DNA of 64,000 bases, taken from Pelargonium cotyledonis. Lineage: Eukaryota; Streptophyta; Magnoliopsida; Geraniales; Geraniaceae. Both the position numbers and the translations under genes were made by a program. How positions within the stretch are numbered: position 1 is the first letter of the stretch; each line of letters opens with the position of its first letter. Where the stretch lies: positions 1 through 64,000 of the forward strand of contig JAYMTA010000031.1 of assembly GCA_036897625.1 (NCBI GenBank). Reading direction: 5' to 3'. Of the stretch, positions 12,611 to 25,700 are shown in pieces. The notes beneath the pieces were generated by a model. It was not told the DNA's origin, did not search any database, and saw nothing but the letters and a program-made list of their open reading frames with translations.

Positions 12611-13594
12611 ATGGGTCTCATCACCTTCTCGCTCGCGGGCTGTGGTTTCTTGCTGATCGGAGCTCTCGAAGCTCTCTCCTCCGTCACCCCCGACCCAAAT
12701 CTGTTCTCTCATCTGCCTCTCAATCGAATCAAGACCACGATCCTTGGCCACTCCCCACTATCCAAGCCCAATGCCGAACCACCTTCCTTCGCTCTCTCCT
12801 TTCTCGCCATTTTCGTCTTCTCCTTCTTCTCCATCGTCAACTCTCTCATCTCCTTCTTCGACGCAATCAACACCATCGACCAGATCGGCACAGCCCTCCA
12901 ATTGCAAGCCCTCGCAATCGCTTCCCTCTTTTTGGTGTACTCAATTTTGGGCATTTTGAAGGATTTCACGAATTCGTTGCCCTTGCCTCCGTCGCTCCTC
13001 AATTTGGTCCTTCTCTTCGGTTTCGTGGAGGAGTTTCTGCTGTTCTACCTCCAGAGGAAGGACCCGAGTGGGGTTGAGAATCGGTACTTTGATCTCTTGC
13101 TATTGCCCATCGCGGTCTGTGTTTTCTCCACAATGATCGCGCTCAGATCTCCGTCGTCGAATCTTCCAAAACTGTCTCGCGGTGTTGGGTTGATTCTGCA
13201 AGGAACGTGGTTCCTTCAAATGGGTTTCTCTTTCTTCTCCAGTTGGATCGCCCATGGATGTACCTTGAGCGAGAAGAGCAAAGGGAATTATACAATCAGG
13301 TGTAAGGGGCACCCAGATTATCACAGAGGTAGCGCCATCGCGACGCTCCAGTTCAATTGCCATCTTGCTTTGATGGTGGTTTTGGTGGTGAGTTTCTATG
13401 CCATTATTGTGGGTAACAAAGGGGGTCGCAGTGAGTCTAGGATGTACATGCCACTGGGAGCAGAATTGCGGAATCTGGACGGTCGGGCTCAGTTTACTTT
13501 GCTTTCCGACGAGGAGGATGATGATCATGATGAAATTAAGGAAGAGGAGAGGATGGGGAAGCAGAATGGATCTCTGCTGAGTGATAACAGTTAA
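12611..13594 (+). CDS. DUF716 / TMEM45-like multi-pass membrane protein
   Basis: Intronless reading frame of 327 residues. It matches the plant DUF716 family (related to animal TMEM45), membrane proteins without a settled biochemical role; one plant member was described as responding to virus infection. Seven or so hydrophobic segments are visible, for example ITFSLAGCGFLLIGAL at the N-terminus, FLAIFVFSFFSIVNSLISFF, LAIASLFLVYSIL, LLNLVLLFGFVEEFLLFYL, LLLLPIAVCVFSTMIAL, GLILQGTWFLQMGFSFF and ALMVVLVVSFYAIIVG. GTWFLQMGFSF and the WIAHGC segment are typical family landmarks. The last ~50 residues are a cytosolic-type tail with an acidic EEDDDHDEIKEEE run. It is the neighbour expected beside CFM2 and NPF5.9 by conserved gene order. 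Confidence 0.88.
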   Translation: MGLITFSLAGCGFLLIGALEALSSVTPDPNLFSHLPLNRIKTTILGHSPLSKPNAEPPSFALSFLAIFVFSFFSIVNSLISFFDAINTIDQIGTALQLQALAIASLFLVYSILGILKDFTNSLPLPPSLLNLVLLFGFVEEFLLFYLQRKDPSGVENRYFDLLLLPIAVCVFSTMIALRSPSSNLPKLSRGVGLILQGTWFLQMGFSFFSSWIAHGCTLSEKSKGNYTIRCKGHPDYHRGSAIATLQFNCHLALMVVLVVSFYAIIVGNKGGRSESRMYMPLGAELRNLDGRAQFTLLSDEEDDDHDEIKEEERMGKQNGSLLSDNS

Positions 13595-15084
13595 CATCAG
13601 TGAGGTAAAATCTAAACTTTTGCTGCTTGTGATGAATGGTACATTTTATTTTTTGTTCTTGCGGTTAGTATTGGAGGTTTTATTTGTATAAATGAGTACA
13701 AATCTCAATTAGACTCATTGTTTCTAGCTCTTTGTAATTCTTTCTTTGTTAATGAAATTCCACATTGACCACGCATTCGTCTTTCATGTAATTTCTGTTT
13801 GTGTTCAATGGTGGTATTGGGTGGTTTATTCTATTTACTGTGCTTGTTGTAGACTTATAATTAATCTGGCTAATATAGATTTGTTGGGTTGAAGATTTGT
13901 TTATCTCTCTCATTTTAGTTGAATCATATGTTTTTGTTCTGAAGCATTTTGTATTTTTCAGATGGTGAAAGGAGTAACAAATTAATAGTCATTATGAACA
14001 ACTAACTGGACTCTCCTGTACTCTGTTTTGTGTTCAAATAAATCATTTGTAATTATGTTTAGTAGGCAATCTGATTAGTCTTGTTGCTAATTTTGCTCTA
14101 AAGTTCAGTTGCAATGGAATTTCACCTTGTAATTAATCAGAGATTGTAATTTGTTGTTTCCTTATTCCCATTTTCCCTCTTAATACATCCCCAATGCACC
14201 CTGAATTTATCCAACTTGAAGAGAAGAAAGGAAGACAAGTCCTGAAATAGATTTATTGATTTAAGCTTGTTTACACTCGCAATATTTCTAATTGTGCCAC
14301 GTTCATGTTGGAGAATCCAACATGCTTACTAACTGTGTCCTGTTTGTGTTGAAACCACGAGACATTAACACAATTAATGTCAAAATAATATGTCAACACT
14401 GAACACTCATAAATCATAACATCTCATATTTTATTCTCACCCGCATGCACTCATTGCCCAACTCTATTGCTCTTAAGGTAAGAGAACGAAAGTAAAAACA
14501 TAAGAGCATCATCAATTGCAATTTCTCTTATTTCTTATTTGTAAAGGTGACATGCCAAAACGACTATTAAACGTGCCGTGTTAGTGTTCGATATATGGAC
14601 ACAATTATTAAACGTGTTGCGTTTGTGTTGGGTCATACAACACATATTTGATCTCCAACATGACACATTAACATGAATTGCCAGTTGTGTGTCAGTGAAG
14701 TTTTTCTGGAGCAGTTTGGCATCAAAAGGAAACATATTACTGCTAAGAGGGAGCTGCAGACTAATGATGACAATGACATTCATGGTTTGTATTCCATCTA
14801 GTATATGTACCTGGACCAGTAATTTATCCAGCAATAAGCATTGTTTTGTGTTACAACAAGTGATTGAAATTGAATGCTATGTCAACTACTGATAGTTCTT
14901 TCTTTTTTTCTTTTTTTTTAATGCCTTCTGCCTTATTAATTTTGTATTTTTATTTCAAATATCAGTTAAGATTGTCAAACTCTCTTAACTTCTCTCTTTC
15001 AATTACTGATAGAGTTTGATATATGCAACTATTTACATGTACATGGTGACAGAAGTCTGCTTCACAAAATTCCAAATGAAAACC
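13595..15084. other. Intergenic spacer with a decayed dispersed repeat
   Basis: The 3' end of the DUF716 gene occupies the first part. Around 14280-14700 there are several variants of the phrases gacattaacac, attaaacgtgt and gtgttgggtcat, a repeat type common in dicot intergenic DNA; I cannot assign it to a class. The end near 15000 is the 3' UTR side of the NPF gene. No coding potential was recognised. Confidence 0.45.
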
Positions 15085-17475
15085 TCATGTGCAATCTTCC
15101 ATGTCCAGTTCAGTTCTGCTTTTGTGATATTTACAGAGTATTGCATACAATAGCAAGCTCACTGTGCTCAAGATTGCCAGCAGCCAATAGTATCTGTCAA
15201 GGCGAGCTTCGGTCATGTCATCGGAGAACCAGCTGTGTCCTCCTCTGGAGCTTGTGAATATTTCAACAAGTGATATCAACAGGGCACTCAAGAAGCTTCC
15301 CACCCCAAAAACACTGGTATACAGAGCAAACCCCATTGTTCTCATTCTAACAGGAACTTCATTGTAGAAGAACTCTTGCATCCCAACAACTGTGAAAATG
15401 TCAGCAATGCCCAAGATTACGTACTGAGGCAGTAACCAGAAAATGCTCAAAGGTACTGTTTCTTGTGACCCAAGAACTCCAATTTTATGACTAATATCAA
15501 GCCTCTTTGTTTCTACAACAGCAGCAAAAATCATGGATATGATCGAAAGAAACATTCCGATCCCCATCCTCTGCATCACATTTAGACCTTTCTCTTCGCG
15601 GGTTATGAGCCTCACAAATGGGATGAGAAGTACATCATATAAAGGCATTAGGAGAATTATTGACAATGTAATGGCGCTCTGCAGTGTCGCGGGTGGAATC
15701 TTGAAGCCTCCACCTATTGTCCTTTTCATTGTCATGCCTTGTTTGGTAAAGAAAGTTGCAGGCTGTTGGAAGATCACAGCAAACATCAGAAGCATTGTCC
15801 ATATAGGTAAAAGCCTCAGTACCACTCTAGCATTTGCAAGTATGTTATTCCTGTTTTCGGGTTTCTCAGCAAAACTCTCGTTCTCTTTGTCCGAAGTTTC
15901 ACGACAGCAAAGAGGTTTCTCCTGAAGCCTACAGTTAAACAAGTAAGTAACACAATCAAAACTCGAAGCACATTACAATACAAATCGTTGTGCTAAGAGC
16001 ATTAACTTACTCTAGCTCCATATCAGCAGAGTTTTCATTTGGGAACTTGATTCCTCCTTTCTTTAGCCTTGCTGCAGCTGCTTTGATGGCTTTAACGAAG
16101 CAACCGGTAGGCTTGTACTCAACTTCCTTCCTTTCTTTATACACGTAAATTCGGCTTCCACACGAGAAAAATGCAATGGATGTGACCATGGCAAGGGATG
16201 GTATGGCGAATCCGAGGACCCAACCAAATGTGTCTTGTATGTAGGACATGACAGTGACCCCCAGGAGGCTGCCAGTGCAGACACCAAAGTACCACATCTG
16301 GAAGAACACACTCTTCTTGCAGGACTTGTTTTCGTCTTTGCTACGAGGCAATTCCTCTTCGCAACTCTCCAGCTGATCCGTCCCGAAGGCTTGCAAAGAA
16401 GGGTTGTACCCGCCTTGGCCTAGCGAAACCAGACAGAGTGACCAGAACAGAAATGAAGAGGTTGCTGTTTTGTCTGAAGGTCTCCATGACAATAGCAGTG
16501 CTGTTGATGTCAGTGCCACAAGCCCCTGGAAGCACAAAAAAGCAAGACCATGTACCAAAATATGAGAAACAAAAAGAAACAGACCAATGATCCTTGTTTT
16601 GTGCTATAACTGTTTATTATCAAAACTATATTATAAAAACAAGCAGATAAAGACATTACTGTCTCCTTTCATGACCATCAATGTCTCATATTCTTGTTTC
16701 AATAGATCAAAGAAGCTTAGTTCATCAGGTGGTCCTATGCAGGAGAAAGCTCTAGATCCAACATAATTTGACAATGGTGGTGCAATTCATCAAAAACTTG
16801 ACCATCAAATCAAAATATAAGCAAATCACTTCCCAACTATTGTAGTTTTGGCCACCATTTAGCTAGATAATGCTTGTGCTTTATAAAGCAAGAGTGACTC
16901 AGGTTCCACCACACCATAATGGAAATGTAAAGTATGACTCACAATCACACAACCATGAACCACCCATCAAATCAAATACCAAATACCAACACCGGAAGGG
17001 AGGCTCGAACCTGAGACCTCCAGGAACTTGTCCCAATGGTTGCAAGCATAACAACCGAGACTCGAACCTGATGCTATGCTCGGTTGAACTAAAAAACAAG
17101 AAAGAGATGGGAACTAACCAGAAGATAGAGGAAAGAAGAGGCAACAATGGTGGAGGATCTATCCCAGTAGGAGTCTGCAAGGGAAGCAACCAGGAGTGGC
17201 ATGATGGATGTGAAACCGTACCAACTATTCACCATCTTTGCTGCTGAGGAATTGCTCAACCCAACAATGTCTGTCAGATAAGTAACCAGATTTGATGCCA
17301 CACCCTTGAAAGCAAATCTCTCTATACCAGCAATCACTGTCACAATTTGATCATGATTATATATTGATTAGTACCAAAACACAACAAATCACTATCATAA
17401 TTTGATCAAATTAGTACCTATAAGAAGAACACATGATTTGCTGAGTCTTCTTGATCTCTCTGCTACACCAGCCAT
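15085..17475 (-). CDS. NRT1/PTR family transporter, NPF5.8/5.9-like
   Basis: Twelve-helix major-facilitator transporter of the NPF (peptide/nitrate) family, expected at the plasma membrane or tonoplast; substrate unknown. Four exons: 17475-17418, 17336-17119, 16525-16011, 15928-15085, giving 544 residues. Landmarks are [20 protein letters not shown] in helix 1-2, FGTDQLE after helix 4, [17 protein letters not shown], the long central loop with [21 protein letters not shown], and the C-terminal [19 protein letters not shown], which is strongly conserved in NPFs. The short N-terminus ([19 protein letters not shown]) and the AGIERF version of the ExxER motif point to the NPF5.8-5.12 group. Two G-boxes lie about 380-460 bases upstream. 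Conserved gene order with CFM2 and DUF716 also supports NPF5.9-like. Confidence 0.92.
17000..17092 (-). repeat. Possible SINE head with two B-box-like motifs, in NPF intron 2
   Basis: On the minus strand, TAGTTCAACCGAG (A-box-like) is followed by GGTTCGAGTCTC and, about 60 bases later, by GGTTCGAGCCTC. These match the pol III B-box consensus twice. I could not find a poly(A) tail or target duplication, so the class is uncertain. Confidence 0.35.
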
Positions 17476-17856
17476 GGAAAAATATGCCAATGCACTGATC
17501 AGTGAGCAAAATTTATATTATGATCTCTGATCACCAGCTCTGCTTCTCTCTCTGTGTGTTTCTTTTATAATGTCTCTGTTGTTTTCAGCTTTCACCCCAA
17601 AATTTATGTCAGCTCCATCAGCAAAGAAACAAGCACCACCACTTCATAATTGGACAAAAAACTTTGTTTATAAATATATTTCTCAGATATTTTTTTTTCT
17701 ATGCTATAATGGGACACTGGGCAAATCACTAAAGCCTAGAGAGCTTAATTATTTAGTGCTTGAAAGTTGAATTAGCTCTCTCCACTTTGAGCCATGAGTT
17801 AAAAAATGGCGTCAAGTTGGTGACCTTCCCTAGAGGAAAATGTCGACACCAGATAT

Positions 17857-17934
17857 GCCACGTGGCCTCCACCTCAGATACAAACTCTACTCCGCATGCC
17901 ACTTTTCAGACAGGTGGCATGCGTGTTCCACGTG
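17857..17934. promoter_or_regulatory. Pair of G-box elements upstream of the NPF gene
   Basis: A palindromic GCCACGTGGC at 17857-17866 and a second CACGTG at 17929-17934 lie 380-460 bases upstream of the NPF start codon. CACGTG is bound by plant bZIP and bHLH factors and the first is also an ABRE-type core. Function is inferred only. Confidence 0.5.
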
Positions 17935-20900
17935 AGTAAACATTCTCAAAGTTTGAAGCTGCTGGTAATTAATTAATTAATAGCTTATTGTTAGCTTATT
18001 GAGAATGGCAAATGGAAAGTTCCAAGCTGTAAAATTCAACAAAAAAGGGTCTGGTTTGCATGCATGGCTATTGGCTACAAAGTAGCAGTATATATTAATT
18101 ACGTAAAAGACTATTTTTATCTCATTATTCATTGATTAGAGCCTATTTAAGCATATACGTATAATAATATGAGTTACTATATGGTATAAACAGTTGCTAA
18201 TTTCCTACACTTTTATATAGATTTCGTGTCTGTCGAAATATCTTGTATTTCATGTGATGTTGGAATCACATATGTGACACTTTTTGAAAGCAAGAGTCTC
18301 TTCTCAACCAAGACACGTTCGAATGAGATGTAGGTGGGACTCAACAAATATATCGAGCCATGCATGAGTGTTGATCCGTAACGTGTGTTAAACTTTCATA
18401 GACATGACAAAGTCTCAAACTCTATCATTACAATGGTTTTTTCCCTCTTAAGAAAACAGGTTTACCTTAAATTTTGTGTGTTTTGTTTTATACCACCATA
18501 CATACATCTAAATGGTTGTTCTAGCTTAATTTGTGTCTCGAGTTTGAAACCCGCAGAATGCAGTCATGTCAGGGAGGGAGATCTCTGCCGCCAGCTCTCT
18601 ACTTTACCAGCTCGTAATAGTATTAATCTGAGTGTGGTATGACTTAAAACGTGTTGGCTTCTTGCTTACTGTGGTCCCGACTTGGAAATCTCACCATCAC
18701 CACCAATTTCACCAATCTGATTCGTAGAGAAGATAATAAATTATAGAGAGAGCTTGTACGGAACAAATAGGCGCACACAGTGAACACACTCTCGCACACG
18801 ACCATGATGAGAGCTGAGCAGTGCTGGATGACGATAATTTTACGTCGACCTTATATATAAATTCTTGAAGAACCATATGTTGTTGAATTGTTAATTAATG
18901 ACCAAACTTAATTAACCTTCTTGGTAGTGGATAGGACACAGAGGAAGCTAAGTCATGCACGTACGTACATACAAAGAAGAAATTGAGAATCAGCGGATAT
19001 GCTGAGGTTGTTCATTTGACCTGACCCGGACCTGATTAAGACATTAACCACCCGGATCGGTTACAAAACGTTTATTATTTTATTTATTTATAGAAATAAA
19101 TAAATAATGGCGTAATAGAGGGCATAGTAGAACATATTTATAATTTCATTTATAGAAATTCCGGGCACATCCGGGTTTGACCCGGACGGAGATGGATGTA
19201 ACAGACCAGACCAAAGCCCGGACCGGGTTTCCGGGTCATGGCTGAAAATGAACAAACTTAGATATGCATGCTTTAATTTGGCCCACATTTTCACTAGTGC
19301 AACTTTTCTTCTTCTTTTTTTTGTTCTTTTTTTGGTGGATTGGTGATATGGAAATCACTAATTAGGTTAATTACTTCTTTCTGGGAGCCACCACACCATT
19401 ACTAGTACTAGATAACAAAATATCTATCAATTCAAATAATTTTCTTCTTTTCTTTTGAATATATTTCTGGTTCTAATTAACTAGTCCTTGCTCCGTCAAT
19501 TATAAGATACATTGTCAGCAAAAAGTACAGCATTAATTGTATGCATAATTAAGATTCTTCCACCTTTTCTTTTGGTTTGTATCTATATATCGATCTTTTC
19601 AAGAAACGAATGAGATGAGAGACTGCGAGACAAGAACCTAGAACCTAGTAACGTGTTTGGCTGAATCAAGAAATAGACCAGCTAGCTCGAGAAGAACACA
19701 CACATTGCATGCATGCATGCACAAACACAAATGATCAGATCAGATCGAGATGTGTCTTGAAAAGCTTTGTAATCAATCGGTATTGATAGAACATAAAGAA
19801 ACCAATCAGTGAAAAGAAGAGGAAAAAGTTTGGAAAATCATATTGGGATGTCCACTACCATGCACTACGCAGATGGAACCATTACAGAGACTAGAATTGT
19901 ACTGTACAAATATTACTTTCTATGGAAAGTTGTTATTGCACCATTTTTGGGTCTGAGTGGAAAGTTAATAGAATACGGGTATTCAAATCAAATACTCAAC
20001 CTAATATCGGATATGATGCAAGAATGATCTCATCTTCTCAAAGTATCATAACTGATACTATTCGACATTTGGGCATCGGTCACGTATGTTAACGTTCTCT
20101 ATCTTCAATTTTTGTTTTGAAATGAACTGATTGAACAATTTCGACACTCTAAACACATGCATTAACAAGCTTGAAATAATGTAATGTATATGTACTAATA
20201 CAAAAATTAATACTTGTATCACTGGATCCCCTAGATTATAGATATCTACCAAATCAAATGTTTTTTTTTTAAACGCAAATAAAATGTTATCCCATTACTA
20301 CTTCTCATCAAGATTCCAACATTAAAATTAGAAAACATGTAAAAGGAGAAAATGATGAAAATAGTGAAATTACTTACAAGAAGAAAGTGAAAATTGCAGA
20401 AGAAGTGGCATTGGAGAAGCAAGACAGCGGCACAGCATTGGAGTTATGGCTGAATCCGAATCTTACAATAGTCTCAATTTCATCATATGTATAGATAGGT
20501 CGCGTCTTTTAAAATAATCTCAATCGTATTGTACGTAACAATTAGTTATTGCACGTGAATAAATTACAACACGACTATGGAATCTTTAATTCTCGAATTA
20601 CCTCCTAAGCAACCAAGACATGTGCGCAACGAGTTCGAGGATCCATAGGCACACAAATCCACATGTAGCATCAAGGAGAAAAGTCATATATATTTTAGTT
20701 ACTGATAACAAATGAGCTTAATTAGTTAATTTAGGCATTTTTATAGGCAAAATTTGCATTGGTCATCAATTCATTCACCTGAGTTACACTTGCAACGATG
20801 AGATGCTTGTGGGTCAAGTGATTTGGAAGTCGTGTTTGGGTCGTATTTAATTTCTAGTGGTGTAATGTATTTTAAAGAAATTCAAAAGAATTGCCGTATG

Positions 20901-21520
20901 TGAACGTACGTAGACAAGTTATCAAAAGAAATGACTAAAAAGACCTACAAAAGAAATATGTAAGAATTTAATTATACAATGTTGAGGGTGTTAGGCATTC
21001 GAACACCATACCTTTAGACAACAAGGCTCTAACACTATGTTAGTAGACGTGCAAGCCGACCTATTATAACACATGACCTTTAGGTAGTAAAGTTCGAATA
21101 CCATGTTAGAAGACGTGCAAGCTCGTTATAGCTGGTAGCAAGACAAACATTATCCCATTATACTTTGCAGGTGGACAAAAGAGAGAGAGAGAGAGTGCAA
21201 TCCATTATCATTTTTAGCTTTACGTGTGAAACACTGCAAACCGGAGAATACTTTTTTTATTATATATAAACATCACAACTAATTAACATATGGAATCTTT
21301 AATTTTCATAACCAACCATGACATTTGCGTGACCAGGACGAGGACGTACTCTTAGAGACACAGCTCCAGCATGAGCGAAATCTACATACATTTGAGGAGA
21401 AATTTGTTTGACAGTAGGTTCAATATTGTAGCCATTGTCTACAGACAATGACCCCACAAGAGCTATGCACAAGTTAGCTCATTAGAGAGACGGTTAGGTT
21501 CTATTAATCATAAAAAAAAT
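17935..21520. other. Long intergenic region without recognisable genes
   Basis: About 3.6 kb of AT-rich DNA upstream of the NPF gene. Points seen: clustered gacccgg/ccgggt motifs in both orientations at 19020-19240; a TGCA tandem at about 19706-19721; a diverged repeat pair starting ggaatctttaatt at 20579 and 21292; and an imperfect tandem duplication at 20998-21123 ending in agacgtgcaagc. A (GA)n tract lies near 21181. I see no gene. Confidence 0.5.
20998..21123. repeat. Imperfect tandem repeat, about 66-bp period
   Basis: Two adjacent diverged copies share the order ttcgaacaccat / cctttag / aacac.atgttag / agacgtgcaagc. The second copy ends at about 21122. No relation to a gene is visible. 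Confidence 0.5.
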
Positions 21521-21521
21521 A

Positions 21522-21787
21522 CTCTTTCCGTCCCAAAATTAGTGTCTTGTTTGTGTAATTTTTTTGTCACAAAATGAGTGTCTTGTTTATATTTTTATGT
21601 TATTATATTAGTGTTCTTCCCATATTACCCTTATCACTTATGCATATGCGCAAATCTGAACATAGGTGCACATGGGGTGCACGCGGGGAAAGTGAGGGTT
21701 TATATTAGAAACACACTAAATTATCTTGTAATTCTTAATTTTTGCAAAAAAAATGGAAACAAGACACTCATTTTGGGACGGAGGGAG
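21522..21787. mobile_element. Stowaway-like MITE, copy 1
   Basis: Terminal inverted repeats start CTCTTTCCGTCCCAAAAT on the left and CTCCCTCCGTCCCAAAAT when the right end is reverse-complemented; the latter contains the classic Stowaway CTCCCTCCGTC end. A TA dinucleotide flanks each side (21520-21521, 21788-21789). The 266-bp element has no coding capacity. Its interior matches the element at 33844-34096. Confidence 0.85.
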
Positions 21788-22624
21788 TACATAGTAATAC
21801 AGTTGACCCACATCTGTTATGATCGGTCTAGATATGTTATGACAGACCAAAAAGAATACGACAATTAAGGTCGATCCATATCTATTATGGTCGACCTCAT
21901 AATTAAGTAGTTAAACACATTTTTAGTGTTTGCGGTAGACCCATATGTATATATCTATGTGGGTCGACCTCATAGTTAGATATACACTATATGAGTAGAC
22001 CTTCACTCCGTAGTATAGGTCTACTGTGATAAACCAAGGGTTGACCATAAACACGTACAATACGAATTTTATTATTTATTCATCAAATGACATATTTGTA
22101 AATAAAAAAACGAGGAAGGAGATACAGAACACACAACAACCTAAATGTTTATTGCATTTGCCTATTTAAATGATTTTGCCGTCTCGGTATGAGCTGGGCT
22201 TGAGAGATACATGGGTTTGATTTCTTATGCATCTCCTTGGGCTGTCACGGAGAAAATGGGCCTAACAAAAACAGACAAAATGGGTCCAAAGAAAGTCCAA
22301 ATCAAATCTTAAAAAAACTTGGGTCCAAGCAAACAAAAAATAATGGGCCTTTTGCCACTCGAAACGGTTTGCACGCTTCCCCTTGAGAATTGAGATCTTG
22401 GCAGTGAACTCTGGTTGAGACTCCAGAGTGCAGAGACAACTAAACACCAAAGCAGATTCAAATACAGATTAATCACTCACCAAACTCTCTCTCTCAAGCA
22501 AAGCATCGCTCGACGCTTCAATTGATGCTTTTGCTGAATTCATATCGTCTTTGTTTAACAATTTGAAGGTTCTGCTATCAGAATTTTGGAGCTTTAAGAT
22601 CTAGGTTAGGTTATATCGGAGAAC

Positions 22625-22709
22625 ATGGTTGCCTCGGAGGAGAAGGTGGTTGCTGTGATCTTGGTGGGCGGTCCCACTAAAGGTAAGCTTTTTATTTAGT
22701 GTTATTTTA

Positions 22710-22740
<31 letters not shown>

Positions 22741-25700
22741 GCTGCAATTTTGATTCTGCTTTTGTTGATTCTGCTCTCTCAGGGACTCGATTTCGGCCTC
22801 TCTCCTTCAATACGCCGAAGCCATTGTTTCCTTTGGCTGGGCAGCCTATGGTTCACCATCCCATTTCGGCTTGTAAAAAGGTTTGCCGTTTTGATACTCT
22901 GTGTTCTCTGTTGGTTACTCAGAAGAAGAAGGAAAAAAAAAACTGTGGAAATGGGAATAATGTAACTTAATCTTATGTTGTGTGCTACTTTGGTTTTGCA
23001 ATTAGAGATGGTTAATCAGACTTAAAAAGTAGATTGAAAAATGGTTAGGTTTAGAAGTTTATTGCATTTGTTGTACATCTTATTGGGAACCAAATGCAGC
23101 ATTTGTGTGATAAATAGTGAATAAGAGCCTAGCATCATTTCAGGATTTATAATTAATATGTGGAACGGCTAGTTTGTTTTTTCTTCTTAGATACCCAATT
23201 TGACTCAAATCTTGTTGATTGGTAAAATATGGTTGGGTTTAGAAGTTTTATGCATTTTTTGTACATCTTGTTGGGAACCAAATGGAGCATATGTGAGATA
23301 AATAGTGAACAAGAGCCTAGATCATTTCAGGATTTACAATTAATTTTTTGTGGAGTGGCTAATTTTTTTCTTCTTCTTAGATACCCAATTTGGCTCAAAT
23401 CTTGTTGATTGGATTCTATGAGGAGAGGGAATTTGCATTATATGTCTCTTCGATCTCAAATGAGCTGAAAGTGCCAGTGAGGTGACTGAAGTATTGATTT
23501 ATATTCTTTTATCTAGTCATACGCCTTGACCATCTTCAGCTTACCTATTTGTCCCGTACTCCCCTTATTTCACTCTAGATATTTGAAAGAAGACAAACCA
23601 CATGGCTCAGCTGGTGGCCTGTATTACTTCAGAGATATGATCATGGAAGGCAACCCGGTTTGAACACAAAGAACCATATTTTTCTGTTGCCAAATTCCTA
23701 TCTTTTATTCTGATGCTATATATTGATCTACTTTTGTTGGGCAGTCGCATATTTTTCTGTTGAATTGTGATGTTTGCTGCAACTTCCCACTGCAAGACAT
23801 GCTTGGCAAGTTTCACTCTCCGCCCACGATGAATCATACTTTTATGTTATTTCATGTTAAAACTGTGCTACCTTTAAGCAATATGCCCACACTATATCTT
23901 CACTGTCACTGTATTGCAAGATTACCGTATGTTTTATTTTGCTTGAGTCGTGAAGTGTAATTGGGGAGTCTTGTTGTTCATATATGTAGAGGCCCATAAA
24001 AGATATGGTGGAATGGGGACGATGTTAGTAATCAAGGTTGGTGTGTGAATAAATTATGTTTTCTCATAGATCCACCATTCAACCACTTTCTTGTTGCAAA
24101 CATACGTCTTTCCTCATGTTTAGTTATTACTTGGTTTCATGTGAAGGTTTCTGCTGAATCAGCCAACGATTTTGGTGAGTTAATCGCTGATCCAGTCACC
24201 AAAGAACTGTTGCATTACACAGAGAAACCTGAAACTTTTGTATGTAAATGGCTCAAATTTCCTTTTACCATATTCTGCAATTATGGCTTTCAGCAATCTA
24301 GTTGATATCATTATCATTCTTACCACCCATTTTCCTTTACTATACTTTGACTTGCAGGTAAGTGATTTAATTAACTGTGGAGTCTACGTCTTTAGACCTG
24401 ATATTTTTACTGCTATCGAGGGTGTCTCTTCTCACCGAGAAGAAAGAGGTCGGTTGCTAATATGCATTGCCTGAAACAAGTTTTTAAATTTTGGTGGAAT
24501 AAGATGGCATGAAGCTCAAATCAGAATGTCAAACAATTATGCAGTAAATATGAAATGTATTTTCTTGATTGCAGCTAATCTACGTCGCATATCCAGCTTT
24601 GAGGCCCTCCAGTCTGCAACAAGGTGGACCTCTCAATAATAGTTAGCACTTCTAAAATAATGAACTATATTGTTTTGCTTCCAAATTTTTTGGCTGGTCT
24701 CCAATTTCATCGTTGCATCACAGATTGTGTGGATTGTTATTTGTTAATGTTGAATTTCGTAATCCATAGTTGCTCTCAGCTTCATGCTGATTAATACTTT
24801 TTTATCTTGTAGGATCCTGCCTACAGATTTTGTTAGATTGGATCAAGATATTTTGTCACCTCTTGCTGGAAAGAAGCAATTGTATACATATGAGACCATG
24901 GATTTCTGGGAGCAAATTAAAACTCCAGGGTACAGTATCTTTCTCATTTATGCTTTCTTTCATTTATCTTTTCTTATGCATGAGCAGTAGCATCTTTTTT
25001 TCCCTGTCTAATCTCTGTTGAACATTACAGAATGTCTTTGAAATGTTCTGCTTTGTATCTTACTCAATTTCGGTATACTTCTCCTCATCTTCTGGCTAGT
25101 GGAGATGGCACCAAGAGTGCTACAATTATTGGTGATGTTTATGTTCATCCATCTGCAAAAGTTCATCCGACTGCAAAAGTACTTCCATCTGACTCCCTTC
25201 CATTTCCAATATATGAATGATTATTTGTATTCCATATTGATTTTCGTAAGGTGTTGAATATCAGTAGTGGCCACCAAAAACAAGATAATACTACTAAGAG
25301 TTGAACATGAAGCCGGTTAGTTCATACAATGCAGTTGTTTTCCAGATGGAATTAATATTTGATCCTGGTGTGGGTAAATTTTCTAGAAAAGAGTTTATAG
25401 ACAACCGTCTTTCATATGAACCGTGAAGACAGCGTACGTGCTTCGTTCCCATATGATAGATGTGTGGTATGTCTCTATAGTCTATGTGTTGAAAAGGTTG
25501 TATAAAGCTTACTCAGTACCCTTGTACTTTAGCCACAATTATATGATAAGTGGTAGTTTTAGATTGGAACCTACAATACCGTTGCTTTTGTCTTTCTGTA
25601 TATCTGTTCTGCTTCTGGCCTCTTGTACCTAATTGCTGAACTTTCTACAATTGTTGTTTGAACAGATAGGTGAAAATGTTTCTATTTCAGCAAATGTTCG

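Noticed and set aside
17000-17092. tRNA gene in the NPF intron
   Set aside because: B-box-like motifs are present but no cloverleaf with anticodon arm and paired acceptor stem can be drawn; a SINE fragment is more likely.
19020-19240. Clustered gacccgg / ccgggt motifs as an element end
   Set aside because: Motifs occur in both orientations but no paired ends or target duplication could be found.
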